NCBI RefSeq assembly: GCF_003570925.1
Contig: NZ_QXIS01000006.1
Location: 19,417-83,416 of the forward strand
Source of the DNA: Candidatus Cryosericum terrychapinii
GTDB lineage: Bacteria > Caldisericota > Caldisericia > Cryosericales > Cryosericaceae
Direction of reading: 5' to 3'
DNA: 64,000 nucleotides
Part shown: in pieces, positions 52,048 to 60,751 of the stretch
Numbering within the stretch: the stretch's first letter is position 1
How the letters are laid out: each line of letters starts with the position of its first letter
Translations under genes and position numbers: made by a program
The notes under the pieces: generated by a model
Database searches by the model: none
Told to the model about the DNA's origin: nothing
The model's input: the letters and a program-made list of their open reading frames with translations, nothing else

Positions 52048-53271
52048 ATGAGACATCCAATACGGGAACGATATCGAGAGATGCGCCAGCGATTTCTGGT
52101 CCGGTTCAGCTTGGAGCAGCGACTAGCCATGAACTTCACCCGCCTCGTATGTGTCCTCATTCTAGCAAGCGGTCTCATTCTCATGACCTGTGATACGGTC
52201 ATTTTCTACTACCGCATGATGCACGGACTCAATGTACAGGTCGACCAGATTTTGTCGGATAGCCAGGTTTCTGCGAACCCGGCGACGGCTGGACAGGGCC
52301 TCAACCCATCTGTGCGTCCGTTCGTGCGAATCCTTGCGTCGGATGGGACCGTTCTCTATCAAGGAGAGATGTTTGCCGGTTCCGCGTCCGGGCACGCCGA
52401 TCCCTTTGCTCCACCCAAGATGGGCGGCGATTCCTATTCAGTGGTGACCCGCCCCATGTATAGAGAAGGGAGCATCGTTGGATTCGTGCAATTCGCGGGA
52501 CACGTACGACAGGGGCCGCACGAATTCGGGTGGAAGACCCTGGAACTGCTGGTCGTCACAGTCCTGATGGGTGCTCTATCTTACGTTCTCGGCCTGCGTT
52601 TCTCCCGGCACACACTGCAACCAGTGCATGAATCGCAGGCGCGTCTGGAACAGTTCACACAGGATGCCAGCCACGAGTTACGCACGCCTCTCGCCAGTAT
52701 TTCGTCGTCCCTTGATGTTGCCATGAAGACGCGGGAATATGAGCAGGGCATCACGGCTGCCAAAGGACAGGTGAAATACGCGTCGCTCCTCGTTGAGCGA
52801 CTGCTTGAGGTTGCCCAGCTGGACAGGGCGAAGGTCGACCTCGGACAAGTTGACCTGACAGCACTCGTGACAGCAGTAGCCAGCCAGAATATGGAAAACT
52901 GCAAAGAGCGTGAACTGACGATGCAGGTGACGACCAGCGAAGCAGTGATTGTCGAGGGAGACAGCCTCCTGCTGCGCCAACTCGTCAACAACCTCATCGA
53001 AAACGCCGTCAAGTTCAATGAGCCGGGCGGCACGGTGAGCGTTGCGCTGGATGCAACCGGTCTGCACGTCGGGAATTCTCGCGGGTTCATTGCTCCTGAA
53101 GGCCTGTCACATGTGTTCGAACCGTTCTATCAGGTAGATTCGTCGCGTACCCAACGCGGATTCGGGCTTGGACTGGCGATTGTGAAGAAGATTGCGGATC
53201 TTCATGGATGGCATGTATCCGTCACCAGCAGCGTTGAAGCGGGCACGGACTTCATTGTCAGATTTGCCTGA
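52048..53271 (+). CDS. Sensor histidine kinase, partner of the adjacent regulator
   Basis: This 407-residue membrane kinase has a first transmembrane helix near residues 30-52 (LVCVLILASGLILMTCDTVI), a periplasmic or extracellular loop of about 110 residues, and a second helix near 170-190 (LELLVVTVLMGALSYVLGL). HisKA follows with QFTQDASHELRTPLASISSS, carrying the phospho-acceptor His, then an N box LLRQLVNNLIENAVKFN and a G2 box GFGLGLAIVKKIA. The G1 box reads VGNSRG rather than DNG, a mild deviation. It forms a two-gene operon with the regulator. The signal is unknown. Confidence 0.93.
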   Translation: MRHPIRERYREMRQRFLVRFSLEQRLAMNFTRLVCVLILASGLILMTCDTVIFYYRMMHGLNVQVDQILSDSQVSANPATAGQGLNPSVRPFVRILASDGTVLYQGEMFAGSASGHADPFAPPKMGGDSYSVVTRPMYREGSIVGFVQFAGHVRQGPHEFGWKTLELLVVTVLMGALSYVLGLRFSRHTLQPVHESQARLEQFTQDASHELRTPLASISSSLDVAMKTREYEQGITAAKGQVKYASLLVERLLEVAQLDRAKVDLGQVDLTALVTAVASQNMENCKERELTMQVTTSEAVIVEGDSLLLRQLVNNLIENAVKFNEPGGTVSVALDATGLHVGNSRGFIAPEGLSHVFEPFYQVDSSRTQRGFGLGLAIVKKIADLHGWHVSVTSSVEAGTDFIVRFA

Positions 53272-53292
53272 TCGCCGGGACGGGACGTGGTT

Positions 53293-53309
53293 CTTAATCT
53301 ATCCTTAAA
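53293..53309 (+). promoter_or_regulatory. Putative response-regulator box 2
   Basis: CTTAATCTATCCTTAAA: same pattern as 51330-51346, about 100 nt upstream of the MacA-like gene. It predicts that the two-component system activates or represses the efflux operon. Confidence 0.5.
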
Positions 53310-53407
53310 CCTTGGCTATTACAGTGCAGGACGAACCCAGCGCGGTCACGGTGCGCAGTGAGCGCATTGGTCAATAGATGTGGGCGCAGGCGCCCACTGG
53401 AGGAAAC

Positions 53408-55375
53408 ATGAGCAAAAAGAGTCGACGAGTCATTGTCTCCGTTGTGTCGCTGATTGTTGTTGCGGCGATCGTCGTGGTAGGACTGAAGGTGCTGGCTGCC
53501 AAGAAAACAGCCGCAGCATTCGCAGCGAGGAAGGCCGGAGTGTCGTCTGTGTATGTCGTGGCGAAAAAGGACGTCGCCACGACGACGACGGTTTCGGGCA
53601 CGATCCACCCTTTGCGTACCGTGACACTGTCGGCCAAAGCTGGAGGTACTATCATCGCTGTCACCAAGAACGAGGGCGACGAGGTTGCTGCGGGAGAGGT
53701 CATCGCTCGCATCGATTCGACAGACTACGAGGCTGACCTGGCCGCTGCCGAGTCGCGGTACCGCACCACAATGATCAGCCTTGAGACTGCCCAAACGACA
53801 GATCTGGCGGCAGCCAAGACTCAGCTGGAAAACGCTGTCACACAGGCGCAGACCCAGCTGCTGTCAGCCCAGATCAGCCTGAAGAACGGCACGGACACAG
53901 ACGCCGACACGCAGACAATAGCCAATTTGCAGAACCAGGTGAGTGATGCGCAGGAGAACCTTGCTACTGCTCAGAAGAGCCTGAAGAAGCTTCAGGACAA
54001 TGACACCACGGAGTTGCAGCTGGAGCAGGCGGACTTCTCGGTGAAACAGGCGGAATTCAACCTCAGCATGGCCCAGACAAAGCTGGTGACCCTGAAGGCG
54101 CAGGACGTCACCGAGGCGCAGCTTACAACGCTGCAGAATCAGGTGAATCAGGCGAAGTCCAGCCTCCTCTCAGCCCAAGTGAGCCTCAAGGAAGCGGCGC
54201 AGAGTTCCGCAACGACTGATGACAGACTTACTCTCCTGCAAAACCAGGTCGACCAGGCTCAGACCTCGCTGGACCAGGCGGAGGACAATCTGAAGAATGC
54301 CAGCACGGACAACAAGGCATCGCAGAGCGATATCGACGCACAGGCCATGGCCGTGGAGAGTGCTCAGATGGCGCTCATCAATGCCGAAGCCAACTACCAG
54401 ACGACCGCGACCTCGTTGGCAGACGATGACACTCTCTCTGCTGCCCAGCTCGCGGTGACCAAGGCCGAGCGAGCACTGGCAACAGCACAGGCGAACCTGG
54501 TGGCAGGTCAGAAGACCATTGCCGGCAAGGCAGACAACGTGAAACTGCTGGAAGCCAATGTAGAACAGGCAAAAGCGTCTGTCGTGACAGCACAGGCGAA
54601 CCTTGCAGCGTTCCCCGAGACTCAGCGCAAGGCTGAACTCCAAGTCCAGTCGAGCGAAGAAGCGAAGAAGCAAGCTCTCATCACGCTCAATCAGACGAAG
54701 GAGCTGGCGGACAACTATGTCATCACCGCTCCACTGGCAGGCACGATTACCGCCCTGAACGTCGCGGTCGGAGATACCGCTACCGTTGGAACCAGTGTTG
54801 CGACACTCTCGGACGTCACTGGCTGGTACGTCTCGGCGTACGTAGACGAGGTGGACATCCTCAATGTGAAAACTGGCCAGGATGCTTCTGCGACGATCGA
54901 CGAATACGCCGGCAAGACGTTCGCCGGCAAGGTCTCCTATGTATCGCATTCACTTGGCACAACCTCTAACAGTGTGAGCGCGTATCCAATCAAGATCCAG
55001 ATGACCGACTCTCCGTCCACCCTGGTAGACGGGATGTCGGTGGATGCAGCGATCACCGTGTCAGTCGCGAAAGGGGTTCTCGCGGTCCCCATTGAGGCGG
55101 TCTTGACAGACAACGGCAAGACGTACGTAACGCTCGTATCAGTCGGAGCGGACAGGACGACCACAATGACGAAGACAGAGGTCAAAACGGGTATTGAAGG
55201 CGACGAGTACGTCGAAATCAAGTCTGGACTGAAAGAGGGAGATCGTGTGCTGCGAACGGCGAGCACAACGGTTACAACCTCGTCGTCAACGACGACCACG
55301 GAGACTGGAGCAGGTGGATTCGGCATTCCTGGTGTAAGAATACCGGGCGGAACGGGTCGACAAGGTGGCAACTAA
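53408..55375 (+). CDS. MacA-like efflux adaptor with an expanded coiled coil
   Basis: This is about 655 residues from the ATG at 53408 (GGAGGAAAC upstream). The N-terminal anchor is VIVSVVSLIVVAAIVVVGLK. Lipoyl halves flank the hairpin: GTIHPLRTVTLSAKAGGTII before and NYVITAPLAGTITALNVAVG after. Between them lie about 330 residues of coiled coil with recurring LQNQVxQAQxSLxxAQ units. Adaptors of this family usually have about 370-420 residues, so the hairpin is greatly lengthened. The beta-barrel and membrane-proximal domains follow, ending in a Thr/Ser tract and a Gly-rich tail. The long hairpin may span a thick wall or S-layer. Confidence 0.88.
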   Translation: MSKKSRRVIVSVVSLIVVAAIVVVGLKVLAAKKTAAAFAARKAGVSSVYVVAKKDVATTTTVSGTIHPLRTVTLSAKAGGTIIAVTKNEGDEVAAGEVIARIDSTDYEADLAAAESRYRTTMISLETAQTTDLAAAKTQLENAVTQAQTQLLSAQISLKNGTDTDADTQTIANLQNQVSDAQENLATAQKSLKKLQDNDTTELQLEQADFSVKQAEFNLSMAQTKLVTLKAQDVTEAQLTTLQNQVNQAKSSLLSAQVSLKEAAQSSATTDDRLTLLQNQVDQAQTSLDQAEDNLKNASTDNKASQSDIDAQAMAVESAQMALINAEANYQTTATSLADDDTLSAAQLAVTKAERALATAQANLVAGQKTIAGKADNVKLLEANVEQAKASVVTAQANLAAFPETQRKAELQVQSSEEAKKQALITLNQTKELADNYVITAPLAGTITALNVAVGDTATVGTSVATLSDVTGWYVSAYVDEVDILNVKTGQDASATIDEYAGKTFAGKVSYVSHSLGTTSNSVSAYPIKIQMTDSPSTLVDGMSVDAAITVSVAKGVLAVPIEAVLTDNGKTYVTLVSVGADRTTTMTKTEVKTGIEGDEYVEIKSGLKEGDRVLRTASTTVTTSSSTTTTETGAGGFGIPGVRIPGGTGRQGGN

Positions 55376-55378
55376 TCC

Positions 55379-56065
55379 ATGAACCTGATCGAATTCAGCG
55401 ATATCCGCAAGGTCTATACGATCGGTAGCATCACGATCGATGCTCTTGCCGGCGTATCTTTTGGCATCGGCGAACATGAATTTGTTGCCATCATGGGACC
55501 GTCCGGTTCGGGGAAATCGACACTGATGCATATTCTCGGATGTCTGGACACCCCGACCTCTGGTGCGTACCGTCTCGAGGACCATGATGTTTCCAAGCTC
55601 CGATCGAATGATCTTGCCCGTATTCGCAATCGAGACATAGGATTCGTGTTTCAGTCTTACAACTTGCTGTCGCAGCTGAGTGCTCTGGAGAATGTTCTTC
55701 TTCCATGTACCTATTCCACACATGCGATGAGCGGAAGAAATGAACGAGCTCGCGCTCGTGAACTGCTGGAGCGTATTGGACTCAAGGATCGCATGAGCAA
55801 TCGCCCCGTTGAGATGTCGGGTGGAGAACAACAGCGTGTGGCTATTGCTCGGGCCCTGATGATGGATCCACCGGTTATTCTTGCCGACGAGCCAACCGGC
55901 AACCTCAACTCCAAGGGGGCCCGCGAAATCATAGACATCATGAAGGAGTTGCACGCAGGCGGGAAGACGATTATCTACGTCACTCACGACGACACTATCG
56001 GGGCACAGGCGGAACGCGTGATTCGCATCCAGGACGGCCGCGTCGTGGCCGATGACAGGAACTAG
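55379..56065 (+). CDS. MacB/LolD-type ABC transporter ATPase
   Basis: This 228-residue ATPase has Walker [21 protein letters not shown] near residue 38, the Q-loop [20 protein letters not shown], signature [16 protein letters not shown] and Walker [12 protein letters not shown], then the H-loop VTHDD. Length and QSYNLL match the MacB/LolD subfamily that works by mechanotransmission. It begins 3 nt after the adaptor stop. A diverged copy of its last 19 or so codons lies at 58656-58713. Confidence 0.94.
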   Translation: MNLIEFSDIRKVYTIGSITIDALAGVSFGIGEHEFVAIMGPSGSGKSTLMHILGCLDTPTSGAYRLEDHDVSKLRSNDLARIRNRDIGFVFQSYNLLSQLSALENVLLPCTYSTHAMSGRNERARARELLERIGLKDRMSNRPVEMSGGEQQRVAIARALMMDPPVILADEPTGNLNSKGAREIIDIMKELHAGGKTIIYVTHDDTIGAQAERVIRIQDGRVVADDRN

Positions 56066-56066
56066 A

Positions 56067-57293
56067 ATGGACCTTAGGGATAGTTTTCGGAATGCAACGC
56101 GGGCGATCTTCGCAGCGAAAATGCGCTCGTTTCTTACCATGCTGGGAATCATCATCGGTATTGCCGCCGTTGTCATGCTCATGGCAGTCGGCAGTGGAGC
56201 AAAGCAGAGCATCCTCAGCAGAATGCAGAGTTCCGGTTCCGGCAATCTCTACCTGACAGCTGGTGCCAGGTCGAATGTCCTGATGGGTGGTGGTGGCTTG
56301 GGAGGAGGTAACAGGGAAGGAGCATCAGCCGGCGCCAAAATCACGGCGGAAGACCTGACGTATATCGAGGCAAGAGTAACCTACCCAATTGTCGTATCAC
56401 CGACGAACCAGACCAATATTACGATCAAGAACGGGGACACCACCATGTCAGGCACCGGGATCTTCGCGACACCCACGTATTTTGAGGTCGAGAGTGTAAC
56501 GATTGCCGATGGACGCATGATCTCTGATGGCGATGTTGATAACCGGACGCGCAATGTTGTCATTGGCAATACTGTCCAGACGACCCTGTTTCCAAATGAA
56601 TCTGCAGTGGGGCAGCCGATCCGGATAAACGGTACGAGTTACAAGGTTGTTGGCGTCGCTGCGGCAAAAGGTGAGTCACTGGGAAACTCTGTTGATACTG
56701 CAATCGTCCTGCCGTTCTCAGTCGGAGAGAAGTCGTTCGGTGTCGTCCACAATGTTATTCAACGAACGACGATCAAGTGCGTCGACCCTACTCAGAGTTC
56801 AGCAGTCACGACTGAGATTACGGATATCCTGACACGCAAACACAAGAAAGTGGACTTCACGATTCAGGATGTCGCAGCCCTGACAGATATGGTGACATCG
56901 GCCATGACGATATTGACAGCGTTACTTGCGGCTATTGGAGGTCTCTCTCTCCTGGTCGGCGGTATCGGTATCATGAATATCATGCTCGTTTCCGTAACGG
57001 AACGAACTCGTGAGATAGGCATACGTAAGGCACTTGGAGCCCGTGAACGCGATATTCTCGTCCAGTTCCTTATTGAATCCTCGCTGTTGAGCATAGCTGG
57101 AGGCGTATTGGGGATTGTCGTCAGCGTTCTTGGCTCGGATTTCATTGTTTCCCGATTTACGACGACAGAGATAACTGGTTCCTCAATCCTTCTTGCTGTC
57201 GGTTTCTCCATTGCTGTCGGAGTCTTCTTCGGAGTCTACCCGGCTCGCACAGCAGCCCGGATGAAACCCGTCGACGCATTGCGGTATGAATAG
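56067..57293 (+). CDS. MacB-type ABC transporter permease
   Basis: This is about 408 residues from the ATG at 56067, just after the ATPase stop; an upstream ATG at 56052 is possible. It has the MacB/FtsX topology: helix 1 (FLTMLGIIIGIAAVVMLMAV), an extracellular MacB_PCD domain of about 220 residues with a Gly-rich loop, and three C-terminal helices including LLAAIGGLSLLVGGIGIMNI, with the conserved MLVSVTERTREIGIRKALGA segment. With the adaptor and ATPase it would export a peptide, lipid or antibiotic. Confidence 0.93.
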   Translation: MDLRDSFRNATRAIFAAKMRSFLTMLGIIIGIAAVVMLMAVGSGAKQSILSRMQSSGSGNLYLTAGARSNVLMGGGGLGGGNREGASAGAKITAEDLTYIEARVTYPIVVSPTNQTNITIKNGDTTMSGTGIFATPTYFEVESVTIADGRMISDGDVDNRTRNVVIGNTVQTTLFPNESAVGQPIRINGTSYKVVGVAAAKGESLGNSVDTAIVLPFSVGEKSFGVVHNVIQRTTIKCVDPTQSSAVTTEITDILTRKHKKVDFTIQDVAALTDMVTSAMTILTALLAAIGGLSLLVGGIGIMNIMLVSVTERTREIGIRKALGARERDILVQFLIESSLLSIAGGVLGIVVSVLGSDFIVSRFTTTEITGSSILLAVGFSIAVGVFFGVYPARTAARMKPVDALRYE

Positions 57294-57303
57294 GAGGCAG
57301 TCT

Positions 57304-58596
57304 ATGAAAAGAGAGACAACAGCTATTGCTCTCATTGTGGCACTCGCCATGGCTGGTATGGCGACGGCTGCCATCAGGGCACCGATGGTGCAGGCCGCAA
57401 GTCAGTATCTCAACGTGGCGGTTACCAACAACTATCCAGGTGATGTGCCCCAGTATACCCTGACGTTTTCTGCTGCAACGACGATTCACAAAGGTGATTT
57501 GCTCACCCTGACGTTTGACACAGAAGTGGCCCGCGCGAAGGACGGCAATCCTTCTTCGTCGGACATCCTATTCGACGGTGCATCTTCGACGTCTGGTGTT
57601 GAGTGGTCCGGCAACAAGTTGAAGGTAAGTGCCCCGGTTGATCTTGTGGCTGGCACAGGGCACGTTGCGGTCATCATGGCCGGTGCACTGATCCAGAATC
57701 CGCGGACTGCCGGCCATTACCAGATAACGCTCGAACACCCGGTGAGCGGAATGACGTTGATATCGAGCTACTATTCGGTCACGACGCTGACACAGCTGAC
57801 CCCGCTCAGCCTGGAGAAGGTTGTCGAACATTTTCAGATGACCGGGGTCAGAATCCGCATCAAGACAGGTCGCAATGGTGCATTGACGGGACATGATCCG
57901 GTCGGTGTCGACCTTCTAGGTGGGCCGGTGTATCCGGACCAGGAGGACACCATGACGATTCGGTTGTCAGAGGGGCTTTCGAAACTGTGGGCGGTGGCCG
58001 GCACTGTCAAGCTTCAGCTGCTCTATTCATCTTATCCGCTTGTCAGTACCGTTCCGTTCACCACAACCATTCTGTCCAGCACTGTCTACGACACCAGCGA
58101 GGCAGGGACCGACCTGCGCCAACTCGTCCTGAACCTGCCGCACAATATCCCGGCTAGTACAGAGTTGTACATCTACCTCATCTTCAAAACGGCCCAAAGC
58201 GTATCCACTCTCTCCGACACCGAGTATGTGAAGGTCTATTCAAGCAAGGAGACCACGCTTGTAATGGTTCCTCCTCAGGCGCCGGCGTCGGGTTCCGGGA
58301 CACAAGAGGGAAATCCTCCTGTTGACACGAAGGCTCCGGTTATCACCTGGACCATGCAGCAATCTGCGTTCTTCACACGATTGCTCACGTTGAACATTTC
58401 CATTACGGAGGATGACTTGGATGAGGCGTATTTCGTGAGAGACGGTGACAATTCACTTCATACACGGCTGGCCGTGGGTGATACTGGTCTCATGATGGTC
58501 AACAGGACCGGCATCAAGGGGATGATCATTGCAATCGATGAGGCTGGCAACACGACTACCATGCCGGTCGACATTCCTGCGCCGGTGACCTCCTGA
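57304..58596 (+). CDS. Secreted protein of unknown function, linked to the efflux operon
   Basis: This is about 430 residues from the ATG at 57304 (AGGAGG upstream, 10 nt after the permease stop). The signal peptide is TTAIALIVALAMAGMATAA. Two ~150-residue beta-rich regions follow (YLNVAVTNNYPGDVPQYTLT; GGPVYPDQEDTMTIRLSEGL), then a linker (PQAPASGSGTQEGNPP) and a C-terminal bacterial Ig-like module (AFFTRLLTLNISITEDDLDE). There are no SLH or sortase signals. Its place as the last gene suggests a substrate or surface partner of the exporter. Confidence 0.72.
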   Translation: MKRETTAIALIVALAMAGMATAAIRAPMVQAASQYLNVAVTNNYPGDVPQYTLTFSAATTIHKGDLLTLTFDTEVARAKDGNPSSSDILFDGASSTSGVEWSGNKLKVSAPVDLVAGTGHVAVIMAGALIQNPRTAGHYQITLEHPVSGMTLISSYYSVTTLTQLTPLSLEKVVEHFQMTGVRIRIKTGRNGALTGHDPVGVDLLGGPVYPDQEDTMTIRLSEGLSKLWAVAGTVKLQLLYSSYPLVSTVPFTTTILSSTVYDTSEAGTDLRQLVLNLPHNIPASTELYIYLIFKTAQSVSTLSDTEYVKVYSSKETTLVMVPPQAPASGSGTQEGNPPVDTKAPVITWTMQQSAFFTRLLTLNISITEDDLDEAYFVRDGDNSLHTRLAVGDTGLMMVNRTGIKGMIIAIDEAGNTTTMPVDIPAPVTS

Positions 58597-58608
58597 TACG
58601 CTGCATAC

Positions 58609-58639
58609 ATCGAGAGGCGCTGGGCGAGTGCCTCTCGAT
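58609..58639 (+). terminator. Terminator of the efflux operon
   Basis: A perfect 10-bp stem (ATCGAGAGGC with its complement) and an 11-nt loop, 12 nt past the stop. No U-tract follows. Confidence 0.6.
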
Positions 58640-58655
58640 CTGCCTCGTGGTGGCG

Positions 58656-58713
58656 GGCCGAGCGCGTAATCCGCATCCTTGACAGGTGTGTCGTGGCCGA
58701 CGAAATAAACTAG
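58656..58713 (+). pseudogene. 3'-end remnant of a second MacB-type ATPase gene
   Basis: The stretch encodes RAERVIRILDRCVVADEIN-stop, matching the end of the intact ATPase gene ([23 protein letters not shown]) without gaps and with roughly a quarter of the bases changed. It lies beyond the operon terminator, and no upstream part of such a gene remains. Confidence 0.75.
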
Positions 58714-58789
58714 CCGCATGTACGACGTGGCGTCCCACGGCGTATGGCTGCCGTTCATGGGTATGGGTGGCACACTGGCAGGCGGTTTG

Positions 58790-59605
58790 CTACGTCTGGC
58801 AGTGTGGACAGATGAACGACGCTGTGCTGCCGGTCTTTATTTTCTGGACGACTGTTCCACAGATGGGACACGGCTTGCCTTCGCGGTACCCGACCAGGAA
58901 CTCCGTGAAGCGCCCTGGCTGGTTGTACAGGTCCTTCTCGAATACCAGGCCGCCCAACTCCAGTGCATGCCCAAGTTGTGAGCGGATCGCGGCATAGAGT
59001 GCGCGACGCTCGGATGCAGTGACGTCGGTGGTCTTGCGCAGGGGATGCAGCCCGGCGGCGAACAGGATGTCCTGGATGTAGACGTTGCCGATGCCCGCGA
59101 TATTCTTCTGGTCCATGAGAACCGTCTTGATCGTGCTCCGTTTCCTCTGTTCCAGTATCTTTTCGAACGCGTTTAGTGTGAACTCAGCGTCGTCCAGCGG
59201 GTCGAGACCCAGCGCTGCTGTCATGGTATGGGAAGCCAGCTCGACGGTCTTGACCGCGTGGACGTACCCGAACCACCAGAAGTGCTGGCTGAAGGCGCTG
59301 CCGTCCTCAAAGAGAATGGCTGACTGGCGGTTCCCGGGCAAGAGCTCACCCTTGTCATGGAACAGGGCTTCCCCGCCCATGCCGAGGTTGAGCAGGAGCG
59401 TCGCTTCCGGCTCGAGGTCCACGAAGATCCATTTTCCTCTCGACGTCACACGGTTCACCCGTGCATGGACGAGCAGTTGCCCGAACTCGTCGGGCCGTAC
59501 GTTCAGACATCTGGGCTGGATGACGTCGACTTCAGCCACACGCCTGCCGCAGAGTTCCCGGTCCAGTTGTCGTGCCAGGCTGGCCACTTCGGGTAGTTCG
59601 GGCAT
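58790..59605 (-). CDS. mutM: Formamidopyrimidine-DNA glycosylase (Fpg/MutM)
   Basis: This 271-residue bifunctional glycosylase/AP lyase removes oxidised purines such as 8-oxoguanine. The catalytic N-terminus MPELPEVASLARQLD (Pro2, Glu3) is intact, the beta-hairpin Lys is in TSRGKWIFVDLE near 57, the H2TH region is MDQKNIAGIGNVYIQDILFA, and the zinc finger PCPICGTVVQKI ... FICPHCQT ends the protein. It follows the aminotransferase gene by 25 nt. Confidence 0.95.
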   Translation of the reverse strand: MPELPEVASLARQLDRELCGRRVAEVDVIQPRCLNVRPDEFGQLLVHARVNRVTSRGKWIFVDLEPEATLLLNLGMGGEALFHDKGELLPGNRQSAILFEDGSAFSQHFWWFGYVHAVKTVELASHTMTAALGLDPLDDAEFTLNAFEKILEQRKRSTIKTVLMDQKNIAGIGNVYIQDILFAAGLHPLRKTTDVTASERRALYAAIRSQLGHALELGGLVFEKDLYNQPGRFTEFLVGYREGKPCPICGTVVQKIKTGSTASFICPHCQT

Positions 59606-59630
59606 GCCGGTCTCCTCCTGTCGGTGGTTG

Positions 59631-60704
59631 CTACAGCGAGCGCACGACTTGGGCCAGGGTTCTGACTCCTTCGTCGATCTCGTCGGTGGTTAGCGCGCAG
59701 AACGGCAGCCGGACGAAGGTATTCCCTCTCCCGTCAGCAAAGAAGTCGCGCCCGTTCGTGAGCTGGATACCTTTCTCCAGACCCCTCGCGATAAGGGCTT
59801 CGGCCTTGAAACTCTTGTTGAGCGTGACGCCCACGAAGAAACCGCCCTCAGGTCTGGCCCATGTTCCCAGGTCAGCCATTTCCGTGTCAAGCACGGCGAG
59901 CAACTCGGACAAACGTGGGCGGTAGAGGTTGTGCAACTTCTCGATCTGAGCGGGCAACAGGCCCCTGTCGATAAACTCGAAGACCGTGGCCTGTGACAGA
60001 AGGGACGGGGTGATGTACGTATCCTGCGCGGTCTTGCCGAGGCGGTCCATGTACTGCTGGGGGCCAAACGCGAGGCCGACGCGCAGGCCGGGTGACAGCA
60101 GCTTGCTGAAGCTGCTCAACTGGATGGTACGATGTGGGATCATGGACTGGATCGTGGGAATATCGTCACCGGCATATCGCAGGCGGCGATAAGGAAGGTC
60201 CTCGAGGACGAGCATGCCGTACTGCTCTGCCAGGGCGGCGAATGCGCCGCGCTTGGCCTCCGACATCGTTGTACCCGAAGGGTTCTGGAAATCGCTGATG
60301 ACGTATGTCATGAGGGGATGGTGTTCACGGATGAGTTCCTCACAGGCGGTGAGGTCCATGCCGTCTTCCTGCAGGGGAACGCCGACAACCGTGGCGCCCG
60401 CCCGGCGCAGGACCTTGATGACACGGTCATACGAGGGCTGCTCGACCAGGACGGTCGTGCCCGGCGTGATGAGGGAACGGGCTATGAAATCGACGATCTG
60501 CAGGGCTCCCTGGCTCAGCAGAACTTGGTCGGGCTGGAGTCCGTGGCCGGCTGCGATGAACTCACGTAGTGGGCCGAATCCCCGGAAGGAGTCATATTGC
60601 AAAATCTGTGAGCTGTACTTGGCGAGAGCCGACGCGGCGCACTCTCCCAGGGCCTCCACCGGAAACGCTTCTGTTGCGGGAACCCCTCTCGTGAATGCAA
60701 TCAT
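59631..60704 (-). CDS. PLP-dependent class I/II aminotransferase
   Basis: This is about 357 residues from the ATG at 60704 (CCAGGAGG 8 nt upstream; the ATG at 60743 is rejected). Fold-type I features are ILQYDSFRGFGPLREFIAAG, VLLSQGALQIVDFIARSLI, VISDFQNPSGTTMSEAKRGA for the cofactor pyridine, the Schiff-base Lys in IQLSSFSKLLSPGLRVG, and a C-terminal RLPFCAL with the carboxylate-binding Arg. It resembles the LysN / 2-aminoadipate aminotransferase and MocR-like catalytic group. Substrate not determined. Probably co-transcribed with mutM. Confidence 0.88.
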   Translation of the reverse strand: MIAFTRGVPATEAFPVEALGECAASALAKYSSQILQYDSFRGFGPLREFIAAGHGLQPDQVLLSQGALQIVDFIARSLITPGTTVLVEQPSYDRVIKVLRRAGATVVGVPLQEDGMDLTACEELIREHHPLMTYVISDFQNPSGTTMSEAKRGAFAALAEQYGMLVLEDLPYRRLRYAGDDIPTIQSMIPHRTIQLSSFSKLLSPGLRVGLAFGPQQYMDRLGKTAQDTYITPSLLSQATVFEFIDRGLLPAQIEKLHNLYRPRLSELLAVLDTEMADLGTWARPEGGFFVGVTLNKSFKAEALIARGLEKGIQLTNGRDFFADGRGNTFVRLPFCALTTDEIDEGVRTLAQVVRSL

Positions 60705-60751
60705 GTTACTTGCCTCCTGGATACGTCTGTCTGGTATGTTCATTATGTTTC

